A stretch of DNA of 64,000 nt from Aliivibrio sp. EL58 (lineage in GTDB: Bacteria > Pseudomonadota > Gammaproteobacteria > Enterobacterales > Vibrionaceae). The translations under genes were made by a program, and so were the position numbers. The DNA lies in contig NZ_OMPC01000001.1 in NCBI RefSeq assembly GCF_900312675.1, positions 603,633 through 667,632 of the forward strand, read 5' to 3'. The notes under the pieces are model-generated. The model saw only the letters and a list, made by a program, of their open reading frames with translations. It ran no database searches and was not told where the DNA came from. Below are positions 25,631 through 35,081 of the stretch, one piece after another. Every line of letters starts with the position of its first letter. Within the stretch, counting starts at the first letter, position 1.

Positions 25631-27061
25631 ATGGAAAGAAAAATCATTCACAGCGTAGGTATTGATATTGGCACCACGACAACACAAGTTATTTTTTCTA
25701 CCCTGACAGTGGTTAACCGAGCACCTGCGTCACAAGTGCCTATGTATGAGTTTATTGACCGTGAAATTAGCTACCAAAGCCCAGTGTCATTTACTCCAAT
25801 TGCGCACGATGGCGTGATAGACGTAGTGGCACTGCGCCAGTTTATTGATCAGCAAATTGAACAGGCAGGATTTGATGCGAAAGGGGTTGAAACGGGGGCT
25901 ATCATCATCACAGGTGAAACCGCAAAAGCCCATAACGCACGTGATGCCATTATGGATTTATCACATCAATTAGGTGATTTTGTGGTCGCTACCGCAGGTC
26001 CTAATCTAGAGTCGATCATTGCGGGTAGAGGGAGCGGCGCTCAAGAATTTTCAGAAAAAAATCATGCGAAAGTAGTCAACATTGATATTGGTGGTGGAAC
26101 ATCAAATTATGTGGTGTTTAACAACGGAAAAGTAGTGGATACCGCGTGCTTAAACATTGGTGGGCGCTTGGTTGAGCTGAATGCACAAGGCGAAGTAAGT
26201 TACTTACATAAGCCTGCCATTGCCGTTATTAATGATTTATTTGGTGAAGCGTTAAACCCAAGACAGATCAGTCGTGATCACTTATTACGTATTGTGGCAC
26301 GCATGGCCGATTTAATTATCGAGCAAATGAATGGCAAGTTAACGGAGTTATCCGCGCGCTTATTACAAACACCAGAACTAAAAGATATTACCGATATTGA
26401 TGCCGTGTTTATTAGCGGTGGCGTCGGTGATTGTTTCTATCTTCAACAACAAGAAGAACAAGATATTACGGAATTTGGTGATATTGGGCCATTGCTGGCT
26501 CGTGCGTTATTACGCCATCAAGAATTAGAAAAATTCACGATAAAAAAACCAAATCAAACGGTCAGAGCCACAGTGATTGGAGCGGGTGCTTATTCATTAA
26601 CGCTCTCTGGCTCAACGATTTGGTTGAACTCAGATGAATTGCCTTTAAAGAACATTCCTGTAGTGCATCCATCGGTTGATTGGCAACAAGTTACGCCTGA
26701 GATCTGTAATGAAATTGTTCTTGCTGCAGAAAGAATGGATCTGGCGTTATCACATGACCATTACGCCATCTCTTTTGACGAAACCATGCCCATAACTTAT
26801 CAAGCAGTGCAGCATGTCGCCCGAGAATTAGCGGCATTTTATGACAAGCATGGTAATCACCATACGATGTTTTTAGTGATCCTGCATAACGATATTGGTA
26901 AAGCGGTAGGCATGGAATTACAGCCTTTATTAGCAACAAATGCGTTAAGTGTTATTGACGAGGTAGCCACTCACGAAGGGGATTACATCGACATTGGTAA
27001 AAGTTATTTCGGTGGGGAGATTGTACCGTTAACCGTTAAATCTCTTGCCTTTCCATCTTAA
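25631..27061 (+). CDS. eutA: EutA reactivating factor for ethanolamine ammonia-lyase
   Basis: A 476-residue ASKHA-fold ATPase that releases inactivated cobalamin from EutBC. The first phosphate loop is SVGIDIGTTTTQVIFS, the second is AKVVNIDIGGGTSNYVVFN, and a Gly-rich ISGGVG motif lies near residue 260. The length is close to E. coli EutA (467). It starts 2 nt after eutG and immediately precedes eutB, as expected for a lyase chaperone. Confidence 0.94.
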   Translation: MERKIIHSVGIDIGTTTTQVIFSTLTVVNRAPASQVPMYEFIDREISYQSPVSFTPIAHDGVIDVVALRQFIDQQIEQAGFDAKGVETGAIIITGETAKAHNARDAIMDLSHQLGDFVVATAGPNLESIIAGRGSGAQEFSEKNHAKVVNIDIGGGTSNYVVFNNGKVVDTACLNIGGRLVELNAQGEVSYLHKPAIAVINDLFGEALNPRQISRDHLLRIVARMADLIIEQMNGKLTELSARLLQTPELKDITDIDAVFISGGVGDCFYLQQQEEQDITEFGDIGPLLARALLRHQELEKFTIKKPNQTVRATVIGAGAYSLTLSGSTIWLNSDELPLKNIPVVHPSVDWQQVTPEICNEIVLAAERMDLALSHDHYAISFDETMPITYQAVQHVARELAAFYDKHGNHHTMFLVILHNDIGKAVGMELQPLLATNALSVIDEVATHEGDYIDIGKSYFGGEIVPLTVKSLAFPS

Positions 27062-27076
27062 TTAGGAAGTATTTTT

Positions 27077-28441
27077 ATGAAATTGAAAACGAACCTGTTT
27101 GGTCAAAGCTATCAATTTAGGGATGTAAAAGATGTGTTAGCAAAAGCATCAGAACTTCGATCAGGTGATGTATTGGCAGGGGTTGCAGCAGAGACAGCCC
27201 AAGAGCGTATTGCTGCAAAACATGTATTATCTGAAATGACACTTAACGACTTACGTGAAAACCCAGTCGTGAGTTACGAATCAGACATTATTACGCGTAT
27301 TAACCAAGACAGCTTGAACCGCTCTGTTTTTGAAAGCATTAAAAACTGGACGGTGAGTGAACTGCGTGAATACGTATTGTCTGATGATCCAACCAAAGAA
27401 GATTACCAACGCCTACGTAAAGGCTTAACCGCAGAAATGGTGTCGGCAACGGCTAAATTAAGCTCAAACAGTGATCTTATGTATGGTGGTAAAAAACTTA
27501 ACGTAGTCACAAAAGCGAATGCAACGGTAGGCCTTCCGGGTCGCTTTAGCTGCCGTCTACAACCAAACGACACGCGTGATAATGTGGGTTCTATTTTAGC
27601 GCAAACGTATGAAGGGCTGTCTTTTGGTTGTGGTGATGCGGTTATTGGTATTAACCCAGTGACCGACAGCGTTGAAAACACCACTCAAATGTTGAATTCG
27701 ATTCAAGAAGTGATCACCAAGTTTGATATCCCTACGCAGCCCTGTGTATTAGCGCACATTACGACCCAAATGGAAGCGGTACGTAAAGGCGCACCTGCGG
27801 GTCTGTTATTCCAAAGTATTGCAGGCTCAGAGAAAGGGCTTAATGAGTTCGGTGTTACGGTAGATATGCTGGATGAAGCATATGAAATAGGTAAGCAATA
27901 CAGCAAGTTAGCCGGCGATAATATGATGTATTTTGAAACGGGGCAAGGCTCTGCGTTATCAGCAAATGCACACAACGGCGCTGACCAAATGACCATGGAA
28001 GCCCGCTGTTACGCATTGGCTCAACGTTATAATCCACACTTGGTGAACACCGTTGTTGGCTTTATCGGTCCTGAGTATCTATACAACCATCAACAGATCA
28101 TTCGTGCAGGGTTAGAAGATCATTTCATGGGGAAATTATCAGGCATGCCAATGGGGTGTGATGCCTGTTACACCAACCATGCAGATACTGACCAAAACTC
28201 AAATGAAAACCTATTGGTATTGTTAGCGGCATCCGGCGTGAACTTCGTGATAGGCATGCCATTGGGTGATGACATTATGCTGAATTATCAAACAACGGCA
28301 TTTCATGACACCGCAACGGCTCGTCAGCTATTGAACTTACGCCCAGCGCCAGAGTTTGAAGCGTGGATGGAAACCATGGGATTAATGGAAAATGGTCGCT
28401 TAACATCGAAAGCGGGCGACCCGTCAATTTTCTTTAAGTAA
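27077..28441 (+). CDS. eutB: Ethanolamine ammonia-lyase large subunit EutB
   Basis: A 454-residue TIM-barrel subunit of the adenosylcobalamin-dependent ammonia-lyase that splits ethanolamine into acetaldehyde and ammonia. MKLKTNLFGQSYQFRDVKDV and the central PGRFSCRLQPNDTRDNVGSI are characteristic, as is YFETGQGSALSANAHNGADQ. The length agrees with E. coli EutB (453). AGGAAG lies before the start. It pairs with EutC just downstream, and EutA just upstream reactivates the complex. Confidence 0.97.
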   Translation: MKLKTNLFGQSYQFRDVKDVLAKASELRSGDVLAGVAAETAQERIAAKHVLSEMTLNDLRENPVVSYESDIITRINQDSLNRSVFESIKNWTVSELREYVLSDDPTKEDYQRLRKGLTAEMVSATAKLSSNSDLMYGGKKLNVVTKANATVGLPGRFSCRLQPNDTRDNVGSILAQTYEGLSFGCGDAVIGINPVTDSVENTTQMLNSIQEVITKFDIPTQPCVLAHITTQMEAVRKGAPAGLLFQSIAGSEKGLNEFGVTVDMLDEAYEIGKQYSKLAGDNMMYFETGQGSALSANAHNGADQMTMEARCYALAQRYNPHLVNTVVGFIGPEYLYNHQQIIRAGLEDHFMGKLSGMPMGCDACYTNHADTDQNSNENLLVLLAASGVNFVIGMPLGDDIMLNYQTTAFHDTATARQLLNLRPAPEFEAWMETMGLMENGRLTSKAGDPSIFFK

Positions 28442-28451
28442 GGAATAGGTA

Positions 28452-29348
28452 ATGAACGATCAAAATATTCAAAACATTGTAGCGACGGTATTAGCTCAAC
28501 TTGGTGAAACGAATATACAGTCTTCCACTATTACTAAAATTGTTGACGATTCTGTTAATGCGATTCAATCCCCATCAATGGATGAGGGTTCGTTGCCAGA
28601 CCTTGGTGAAGTTCGTTTTAAAAAATGGAATGGAGTGCAAAACGCTGCAGATCCAAAAATCATTGACGATCTAATGAGCCAAACGAACGCCCGAATGGGG
28701 ACTGGTCGTGCAGGCCCTCGCCCTCGTACTGTGGCGTTATTGCGATTTTTGGCGGATCACTCTCGCTCAAAAGACACGGTAATCAAAAACGTGGAATCTT
28801 CGTGGTTAGAAGAGCGCGGTTTGATGGAAGTGCAAACATGCGCAATAGATAAAGACCAATATCTAACACGCCCAGATCTTGGTCGTAAGTTAAATGATGA
28901 AGCAAAATTAATCATAAAAGATAAATGTAAACAAGCGCCTCAAGTGCAAGTGGTCCTATCGGATGGATTGAGCCTAGATGCGGTGACCAGTAATCACGGT
29001 GAAATTCTTCCTGCGTTACTAAATGGTCTTAAAAATGCGGGGTTAGATGTAGGTACGCCTTTCTTCCTGCGTTATGGCCGAGTAAAAGCGCAAGATGAAA
29101 TTGGTATGTTATTGAATGCACAAGTGAACATTCTATTGATTGGTGAACGTCCGGGGCTTGGTCAATCAGAGTCACTTAGTTGTTACGCCATTTATAATCC
29201 AACAGAAAATACAGTGGAATCCGATCGTACTGTGATTTCAAACATTCACGCCGGCGGTACACCACCAGTGGAAGCGGCAGCAGTGATTGTTGACCTAGTA
29301 AAAGATATGTTGGCGAAGAAAGCCAGCGGCATTAATTTAAAGCGTTAG
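28452..29348 (+). CDS. eutC: Ethanolamine ammonia-lyase small subunit EutC
   Basis: A 298-residue small subunit that binds cobalamin together with EutB. The core [20 protein letters not shown] and [20 protein letters not shown], then [20 protein letters not shown], are diagnostic. The N-terminal ~20 residues ([20 protein letters not shown]) look like the amphipathic shell-targeting helix known for EutC. The length matches E. coli EutC (295). It begins 10 nt after eutB, so the subunits are co-translated. Confidence 0.97.
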   Translation: MNDQNIQNIVATVLAQLGETNIQSSTITKIVDDSVNAIQSPSMDEGSLPDLGEVRFKKWNGVQNAADPKIIDDLMSQTNARMGTGRAGPRPRTVALLRFLADHSRSKDTVIKNVESSWLEERGLMEVQTCAIDKDQYLTRPDLGRKLNDEAKLIIKDKCKQAPQVQVVLSDGLSLDAVTSNHGEILPALLNGLKNAGLDVGTPFFLRYGRVKAQDEIGMLLNAQVNILLIGERPGLGQSESLSCYAIYNPTENTVESDRTVISNIHAGGTPPVEAAAVIVDLVKDMLAKKASGINLKR

Positions 29349-29360
29349 CAGGAGAGTAAC

Positions 29361-30017
29361 ATGGCTATTTATGACAAGATCCAACCCGCTGTTTTAGCAA
29401 CTCGCGTTATTGCTTCTGTTGACCCAGTATACAAAGAAAAATTGGGGCTAGCAGCACACCATAACAGCATTGGTTTAATCACGGCTGATTGTGATGATGT
29501 GACATATTGTGCGTTAGATGAAGCGACAAAAGCGGCCAATGTCGATGTGGTTTACGCCAAATCTTTCTATGCGGGTGCTGCGCACTCTTCAGGTCCAACA
29601 TCGGGTGAAGTGATTGGCATTATTGCTGCCACCAACCCTGCAGATGTGATTGCTGGGCTTGAGCGAATCAAAGCCTTCATTGAATTTGAAGCGGGCTTTC
29701 AATGTGCAAGTGAAGACGGCGATATTGCGTATTTTGCTCATCTTGTGTCATCGACTGGAACTTTCCTATCTCAAGAAGCGGGCGTTGAAAAGGGCGAAGC
29801 GCTGGCGTACTTAATTGCGCCGCCGCTTGAAGCCATGGTGGGGCTAGATGCCGCATTAAAAGCGGCTGATGTGAAACTGGTGAATCTATTTGCTCCACCT
29901 TCTGAAACTAACTTTGGTGGTGGTCATTTAACGGGTTCTCAAGCAGCGTGTCGTGCGGCTTGTGAAGCGTTTGAAGCAGCAGTGATTGATGTTGCTTGTA
30001 ACCCAATTTCTAACTGA
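29361..30017 (+). CDS. eutL: EutL trimeric tandem-BMC shell protein
   Basis: A 218-residue shell protein with two circularly permuted BMC domains that assemble as a pseudo-hexameric trimer with a gated pore. SVDPVYKEKLGLAAHHNSIG and the closing GGGHLTGSQAACRAACEAFE match E. coli EutL (219 residues) closely. GGAG precedes the start. In enterobacteria eutK and eutR come next; here the next two genes are pduS- and pduT-like. Confidence 0.96.
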   Translation: MAIYDKIQPAVLATRVIASVDPVYKEKLGLAAHHNSIGLITADCDDVTYCALDEATKAANVDVVYAKSFYAGAAHSSGPTSGEVIGIIAATNPADVIAGLERIKAFIEFEAGFQCASEDGDIAYFAHLVSSTGTFLSQEAGVEKGEALAYLIAPPLEAMVGLDAALKAADVKLVNLFAPPSETNFGGGHLTGSQAACRAACEAFEAAVIDVACNPISN

Positions 30018-30032
30018 GTGTAGGAGTAGTCG

Positions 30033-31394
30033 ATGAATCCGTTGTTAAAACAGGTTCAAGACAGTGGTGTGATTGGCGCAGGTGGGGCAGGGTTCCCCAC
30101 TTACGTTAAACTAGACTGTCAGGTGGATCTTATCTTAGCCAATGGCGCAGAGTGTGAACCATTATTATATAAAGATCAGGTTCTTATGCAGCGTTGGGCA
30201 AGAGATCTTTTTGGCGGAATGCTGCTTGCGATGAAAGAAGTCGGTGCAAGCCGTGGTGTGATAGGCATTAAAAAGAAAAACGCTGATACCATCGCTATTT
30301 TAGAAGCCTCATTACCAGAAACCATTGAGCTATGTTTGATGGAGGACGTATACCCTGCTGGTGATGAAGTTGAATTAGTTTATGAAGCGACAGGTAAGCG
30401 CATTCCATCAGGTGGTTTACCAAAAGATATTGGTGTCATGGTGAATAACATTGAATCCTTTATCAATGTATACCGTGCATCAAAAGGCATCGTCACAACT
30501 GAAACGATGATCACAGTACATGGAGAGGTATCAAAGCCTTACACTGCGTGGTTGCCTGTGGGTATGAGTTACCAAGAAGCGATTGATTTAGCGGGTGGGA
30601 TCACTTGCCAAGATTACGTAATTGTAGAAGGTGGCCCCATGATGGGCTCTGTGACAGAAGATCTTTCCTTACCAATTACTAAGATTTCCAGTGGTTTACT
30701 AGTATTGCCAAAAAACAATCGAGTCGCTCGTATTAAATTACGCAGTGAACAGGATTTATTGCGTATTGGAAAAGCGGCGTGTGATCAATGTCGTTTGTGC
30801 AGTTCCATGTGTCCAAGAGGGTTACTCGGCTACCCCATTCAACCGCATTTGGCCATGCGTTCATTGCAAGTTTCTGGCGTGAATAACTTGCCTGATGCAT
30901 TGGCGGCTCAAGCGTGCAGTGGGTGTAATTTATGTACGATGTGGTCATGCCCTGAGGGGTTAGATCCAAGTCGAGTCTGTGGCATAACTAAAAGAACCCT
31001 GCGAGATAATAATCAACTACAAACGCCAGCTCAATTACAAGCGAAAACGATAGATGTGCATCCATTAAGAGAGTATCGAGGCGTGCCAACTAAGCGCTTG
31101 GTTCGTCGCTTAGAGTTGACTGATTATATCTGTACAAAAGCGGAATTCATGGAGTTTGATGCCTTATTTAGTGCCGCTTTATCTCAAAACTCTAACTTCA
31201 TGAAGCAGGTGTCTATTCCCTTATCTCAGCATATAGGTAAGCCAGCATTAGCAATGGTAAGCGTGGGTGATGAAGTTAAAAAGGGGCAAATGTTAGGACA
31301 AGCAGCACCAGATGGGTTAAGTGTTGCTGTGCACTCAAGTGTTAATGGAACTGTAGTTTCTGTTGGCAATAGTATTGTTATTGAACGAATTTAA
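30033..31394 (+). CDS. pduS: PduS-like RnfC-family iron-sulfur flavoprotein (cobalamin reductase)
   Basis: A 453-residue electron-transfer protein. The N-terminal RnfC-type NADH/FMN domain begins with GVIGAGGAGFPTYVKLDC, and an FMN/NADH-site-like GDEVELVYEATGKRIPSGGLP follows. Two 4Fe-4S motifs are visible: CDQCRLCSSMCPRG at about residue 250 and CSGCNLCTMWSCPEG at about residue 294. A soluble-ligand-binding/barrel-sandwich-like C-terminus ends ...VHSSVNGTVVSVGNSIVI. PduS reduces cob(III)alamin so that an adenosyltransferase can act; here the partner would be EutT. It is followed 13 nt later by a pduT-like shell gene, the same pairing as in pdu operons. Confidence 0.9.
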   Translation: MNPLLKQVQDSGVIGAGGAGFPTYVKLDCQVDLILANGAECEPLLYKDQVLMQRWARDLFGGMLLAMKEVGASRGVIGIKKKNADTIAILEASLPETIELCLMEDVYPAGDEVELVYEATGKRIPSGGLPKDIGVMVNNIESFINVYRASKGIVTTETMITVHGEVSKPYTAWLPVGMSYQEAIDLAGGITCQDYVIVEGGPMMGSVTEDLSLPITKISSGLLVLPKNNRVARIKLRSEQDLLRIGKAACDQCRLCSSMCPRGLLGYPIQPHLAMRSLQVSGVNNLPDALAAQACSGCNLCTMWSCPEGLDPSRVCGITKRTLRDNNQLQTPAQLQAKTIDVHPLREYRGVPTKRLVRRLELTDYICTKAEFMEFDALFSAALSQNSNFMKQVSIPLSQHIGKPALAMVSVGDEVKKGQMLGQAAPDGLSVAVHSSVNGTVVSVGNSIVIERI

Positions 31395-31407
31395 GAAAGA
31401 GAATGTG

Positions 31408-31956
31408 ATGTTAAATTCAATAGGTTGTATCGAATTAAATTCTATTGCTCGTGGTTTTTTAGTCTCTGATGCGATGCTAAAAGCAGCCAGTGTTGAGATT
31501 CTATTTAATCGCACTATTTGTCCTGGGAAATTCATGATCATGGTAGGGGGCGACGTGGCTGCGGTGAATGCTGCCGTTGAAACTGGACTTCGAATAGGTG
31601 GCGGAGAAGTGGTGGATGACTTGATCATTGCTAACGTTCATCCTGATGTTTTCCCTGCTATATCAGGTACTCGCATTGTTGAGCAAACCGGAGCGTTAGG
31701 AATTGTAGAGACTTTCTCTGTTGCTGCCATTGTTGAAGCAGCAGACGCCGCGGTAAAAGCAGCTAATGTTGAATTATTAGAAGTTCACATGGCAATGGCA
31801 ATAGGTGGCAAAGGATTTGTAACGTTAACAGGAGATGTCGCGTCAGTGCAAGCCGCAGTCGATGCCGCAGCTGAGAGAATAAAAGGAAAAGGAGTGTTGG
31901 TGGATAAAGTAGTAATAGCCCAACCTTCTAAAGAAATATTGCAAGGTACGATTTAG
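31408..31956 (+). CDS. pduT: PduT-like tandem-BMC shell protein with iron-sulfur cysteine
   Basis: A 182-residue shell protein with two tandem BMC domains (about 1-90 and 95-182). I use the ATG at 31408; an upstream ATG lies inside pduS. The first domain reads MLNSIGCIELNSIARGFLVS and has Cys38 in RTICPGKF, the position that holds a 4Fe-4S cluster at the pore of PduT trimers. The second domain starts GALGIVETFSVAAIVEAADA. The length matches Salmonella PduT (184). Adjacent to pduS, it is suited to pass electrons across the shell. The cluster is inferred from the conserved cysteine. Confidence 0.92.
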   Translation: MLNSIGCIELNSIARGFLVSDAMLKAASVEILFNRTICPGKFMIMVGGDVAAVNAAVETGLRIGGGEVVDDLIIANVHPDVFPAISGTRIVEQTGALGIVETFSVAAIVEAADAAVKAANVELLEVHMAMAIGGKGFVTLTGDVASVQAAVDAAAERIKGKGVLVDKVVIAQPSKEILQGTI

Positions 31957-32021
31957 TTTAATAGTGATTAACACTTTGAATATTCATCAGTGAGTGAATA
32001 GAATTTTAGGGAAAAAATATC

Positions 32022-33140
32022 ATGAATGACATTATTATATACATTATGGTCGGCTTTATGGTTCTTGGTGCAGTGGATAAAGCACTTGGAAATAGGTGGG
32101 GGTACGGAGAGAAATTCGATGAAGGCTTTATGGCAATGGGGGCATTAGCCTTAGCCATGGTCGGTGTCGTGAGTTTAGCGCCTGTACTTGCAACCTTACT
32201 TAGTCCTGTTGTTGTGCCGTTATACACCGCTTTAGGTGCTGATCCTGCGATGTTTGCTGGTACTTTATTAGCAAATGACATGGGTGGTTACCCACTAGCG
32301 ATGAGCATGGCTCAAACACCAGAAGCGGGTAACTTTGCTGGTCTTATTTTAGGCTCAATGATGGGACCAACGATTGTATTTACTATTCCTGTTGCTCTTG
32401 GGATCATCAATAAAGAAGATACCCCATTTTTAGCTCGTGGTGTGTTGATTGGTTTAACGACTATTCCAGTAGGTTGTTTGGTTGGTGGATTATTTGCGGG
32501 GTTCGATTTTGCAATGATCTTAGGTAACCTGATCCCTATCGTTATTGTGGCTGGTTTAATTGCTGTAGGTCTATGGCTTAAACCGGATGCTATGATCCGA
32601 GGTTTTGAGATCTTTGGTAAAGGCGTTATTGCCATTATCACATTAGCTTTAGCCGCAATTGTAGTTGAAACACTAACAGGTTTTGTCGTCATTCCAGGTA
32701 TGGCTCCAATCTCTGATGGTATTGAAATTATCGGTGCCATTGCTATTGTACTTGCAGGTGCTTTCCCAATGGTTCACTTCATTACTAAGCACTTTAATAA
32801 GCCGTTAATTCAGCTTGGTCGTGCTATGGGCATGGGTGAAACCGCCGCGGCTGGTTTAGTGGCAACCCTCGCCAACAGTATCGCTATGTTTAATATCATG
32901 AAAGATATGGATGACCGTGGAAAAATCATTAACGTTGCCTTTGCGGTGTGTGCGTCTTTTGCTTTTGGGGATCATTTAGGTTTTACTGCAGCGGTAAACA
33001 GTGAGCTTATTTCTGCGGTAGTATTAGGTAAATTGGTCGGTGGTGTAACAGCACTCTTTATTGCGGTATACATTACTCGCAATATGAGCGTTGCAGACAA
33101 GCCAGATACAGAAGAAAAGGTTGAAGAAAAAGTAGCATAA
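32022..33140 (+). CDS. eutH: EutH ethanolamine permease
   Basis: A 372-residue inner-membrane transporter with about ten helices. MVGFMVLGAVDKALGNRWGY, LANDMGGYPLAMSMAQ and the C-terminal ASFAFGDHLGFTAAVNSELI are typical of EutH (E. coli 408 residues). It imports ethanolamine, mainly important at low external concentration or low pH. It is the last gene of the operon, 65 bp after pduT and directly before a terminator, rather than between eutG and eutA as in enterobacteria. The C-terminal tail is acidic and lysine-rich. Confidence 0.95.
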   Translation: MNDIIIYIMVGFMVLGAVDKALGNRWGYGEKFDEGFMAMGALALAMVGVVSLAPVLATLLSPVVVPLYTALGADPAMFAGTLLANDMGGYPLAMSMAQTPEAGNFAGLILGSMMGPTIVFTIPVALGIINKEDTPFLARGVLIGLTTIPVGCLVGGLFAGFDFAMILGNLIPIVIVAGLIAVGLWLKPDAMIRGFEIFGKGVIAIITLALAAIVVETLTGFVVIPGMAPISDGIEIIGAIAIVLAGAFPMVHFITKHFNKPLIQLGRAMGMGETAAAGLVATLANSIAMFNIMKDMDDRGKIINVAFAVCASFAFGDHLGFTAAVNSELISAVVLGKLVGGVTALFIAVYITRNMSVADKPDTEEKVEEKVA

Positions 33141-33170
33141 CGGTTTACTTATTTTGTTATTTTTACTATA

Positions 33171-33223
33171 AAAAAGCCAAGTTAGGAAACCCAATTATTA
33201 GGTTACCCAAGCTTGGCTTTTTT
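33171..33223 (+). terminator. Terminator of the eut operon
   Basis: AAAAAGCCAAG (33171-33181) pairs with CTTGGCTTTTT (33212-33222). The 30-nt loop holds a small CCTAA/TTAGG-type internal repeat. It lies 30 bp after the eutH stop and could also serve the convergent SDR gene. Confidence 0.85.
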
Positions 33224-33270
33224 GTGTTTATTATTTACTACTTTTTATAGCATCAAGTAGTTAGTACCAA

Positions 33271-33990
33271 CTATGGTTGCTGCTTTGTTGGAGCAAGTGC
33301 AATCTCACGGATACATACGTTTTGAGGTTGTTGGTAAGCAAAAGATACAGCGCGTGCGATATCGTCAGCAGCTAGTACGCCGCCCATGCTTTCTTTCCAT
33401 TCGCCGTAACCGTCTTTGATCTCTTGAGAAGTTGTATGAGACAGAAGCTCAGTTTCAACTGCACCCGGTGCAATCGTAGTTACACGAACGTTTGATAAAG
33501 CCACTTCTTCACGTACATTTTCAGAGATAGCGTGAACCGCAAATTTAGTACCACAGTAAGCCGCATGGCTTGGGAATGTTTTCTTACCAGCGATAGAACT
33601 GATGTTGATGATAGTACCTGTGTTGCGCTCCATCATAGGCGCTAGAACCGCTTGCATACCATTTAGAAGGCCAATAACGTTTACATCAAACATGGTCTTC
33701 CACTCTTGTGCGTCTTGAGTGTCGATTTGACCAAGAAGCATAGCGCCTGCGTTGTTGATTAGTGCATCAACAGGGCCGAATTTTGCTTCACCTTGAGCGA
33801 TTGCAGCATCAAAAGACGCTTTGTCTGTAACGTCTACTTTTACTGATAGAGAGTTTGGTAAGTTAAGCGCTTCAAGACGGTCAACACGACGAGCAAGAAG
33901 AAGCAGAGGATGGCCTTCATCGCTTAAACGACGTGCGATTGCTTCACCAATACCAGAACTTGCACCTGTAATAACAACTAATTTTTTCAT
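33271..33990 (-). CDS. Short-chain dehydrogenase/reductase (classical SDR)
   Basis: A 239-residue NAD(P)-dependent oxidoreductase with a Rossmann fold. The cofactor motif is TGASSGIGEAIARRL (residues 8-22), followed by LINNAGAMLLGQ. The catalytic Ser lies in INISSIAG and Tyr/Lys in AAYCGTKFAV. Arginines after the second strand (LARRVDRL) suggest NADP preference. It resembles YdfG-like serine/3-hydroxy acid dehydrogenases, but the substrate is unknown. It is divergent from a LysR gene with a palindrome between them. Confidence 0.9.
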   Translation of the reverse strand: MKKLVVITGASSGIGEAIARRLSDEGHPLLLLARRVDRLEALNLPNSLSVKVDVTDKASFDAAIAQGEAKFGPVDALINNAGAMLLGQIDTQDAQEWKTMFDVNVIGLLNGMQAVLAPMMERNTGTIINISSIAGKKTFPSHAAYCGTKFAVHAISENVREEVALSNVRVTTIAPGAVETELLSHTTSQEIKDGYGEWKESMGGVLAADDIARAVSFAYQQPQNVCIREIALAPTKQQP

Positions 33991-34105
33991 CTTCTATTTC
34001 CTCAATAAATTCAATGAACAATCGAATGCAGAACCCTGCTTCGTTGCGATGGAGGTATATTACTGCGACTCGTATTGTTGATATATAGTCATTTACTTGA
34101 AACTC

Positions 34106-34123
34106 TGTTGCTGTACTGCAACA
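34106..34123. promoter_or_regulatory. Palindromic candidate LysR operator
   Basis: TGTTGC (34106-34111) and GCAACA (34118-34123) form a perfect dyad with a 6-nt spacer, in the intergenic region between the SDR gene and the LysR gene. Confidence 0.5.
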
Positions 34124-34155
34124 ATAGGCCATCTTTACTTTATGATGCCTAAATT

Positions 34156-35046
34156 ATGATTAATCATATTAACCTTACCGATATCCGATCTTTTGTTCTT
34201 ATTGCTCGTTTAGGCAACTTTACTAAAGCGGCTGAAACCTTAGATGTTTCTCGTTCACATGTATCACGCCAAATAAGTAGCTTAGAAAAGCAAATGGGCG
34301 TGACCTTATTAATACGAACAACACGCACACTTCGTTTAACTGAGGCCGGTAAGCACTTTTATCATCAATGCGAGCAAGCCCTACATACTATAGATCAAGC
34401 GCTGTTATCTGCCGTCGATGATGTAGAAAAAGTACAAGGCGAGATAAAGATAAACTGTGTTGGTGGTTATTTAGGTGAGGTGTTTCTTGCGGAATTAGTA
34501 AATGATTTTATGCAGCAATACCCAGATGTTTCTGTCAGCTTAGATTTCAGCAGTAACCGTGTTGATTTAATCGAAGAAGAGTTTGATATTGCGTTTCGTA
34601 TGGGCTCACTTGAAGACTCAGGTTTTATCGCTAAAAAACTGTTGAATATTGAAATGGGAACGCTAGCAAGTCCCTCTTATTTGGCTCAACATGGAAGGCC
34701 AACTCACCCAAAAGAGTTGAATCAACATTATTGTTTAACGGGTTCAGTACGAAAATGGCATTTTCAATCTCTTAATAGTAAAGAGCATTATGATGTTACG
34801 GTGAAGGGTAATTTACAGTGTAAAAATGGTCGAGTATTGGTCTCTGGTGCGTTAGCTGGCAATGGGATTATTCGTGTTCCACTGATTTATTGCCAGCAAG
34901 AGTTAGATGATAATAAGCTTGAGCAAGTATTTGAAGAGTGGGGAATTCCAAGTGTCGATTTCTCTGCTCTTTATCATCGTGACCGTTACCAGCCAAAACG
35001 ATTAAGAACCTTCATTGAGTTTATCGCTAATGCTTGTCAATTCTAG
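34156..35046 (+). CDS. LysR-family transcriptional regulator
   Basis: A 296-residue LysR-type regulator. The helix-turn-helix is in FVLIARLGNFTKAAETLDVS and SHVSRQISSLEKQMG. The effector domain follows from about residue 90 (INCVGGYLGEVFLAELVNDF). It belongs by look to the large CrgA/DsdC-like branch that controls adjacent oxidoreductases. It is divergent from the SDR gene at 33271-33990, which is its most likely target. The inducer is unknown. Confidence 0.92.
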   Translation: MINHINLTDIRSFVLIARLGNFTKAAETLDVSRSHVSRQISSLEKQMGVTLLIRTTRTLRLTEAGKHFYHQCEQALHTIDQALLSAVDDVEKVQGEIKINCVGGYLGEVFLAELVNDFMQQYPDVSVSLDFSSNRVDLIEEEFDIAFRMGSLEDSGFIAKKLLNIEMGTLASPSYLAQHGRPTHPKELNQHYCLTGSVRKWHFQSLNSKEHYDVTVKGNLQCKNGRVLVSGALAGNGIIRVPLIYCQQELDDNKLEQVFEEWGIPSVDFSALYHRDRYQPKRLRTFIEFIANACQF

Positions 35047-35081
35047 GTGTTTTATTATTTGCTATTGATGGGTGAGATAAC

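Noticed and set aside
32006-32740. Antisense open frames opposite eutH and other eut genes
   Set aside because: They are shadow frames with low-complexity composition opposite strongly recognised genes.
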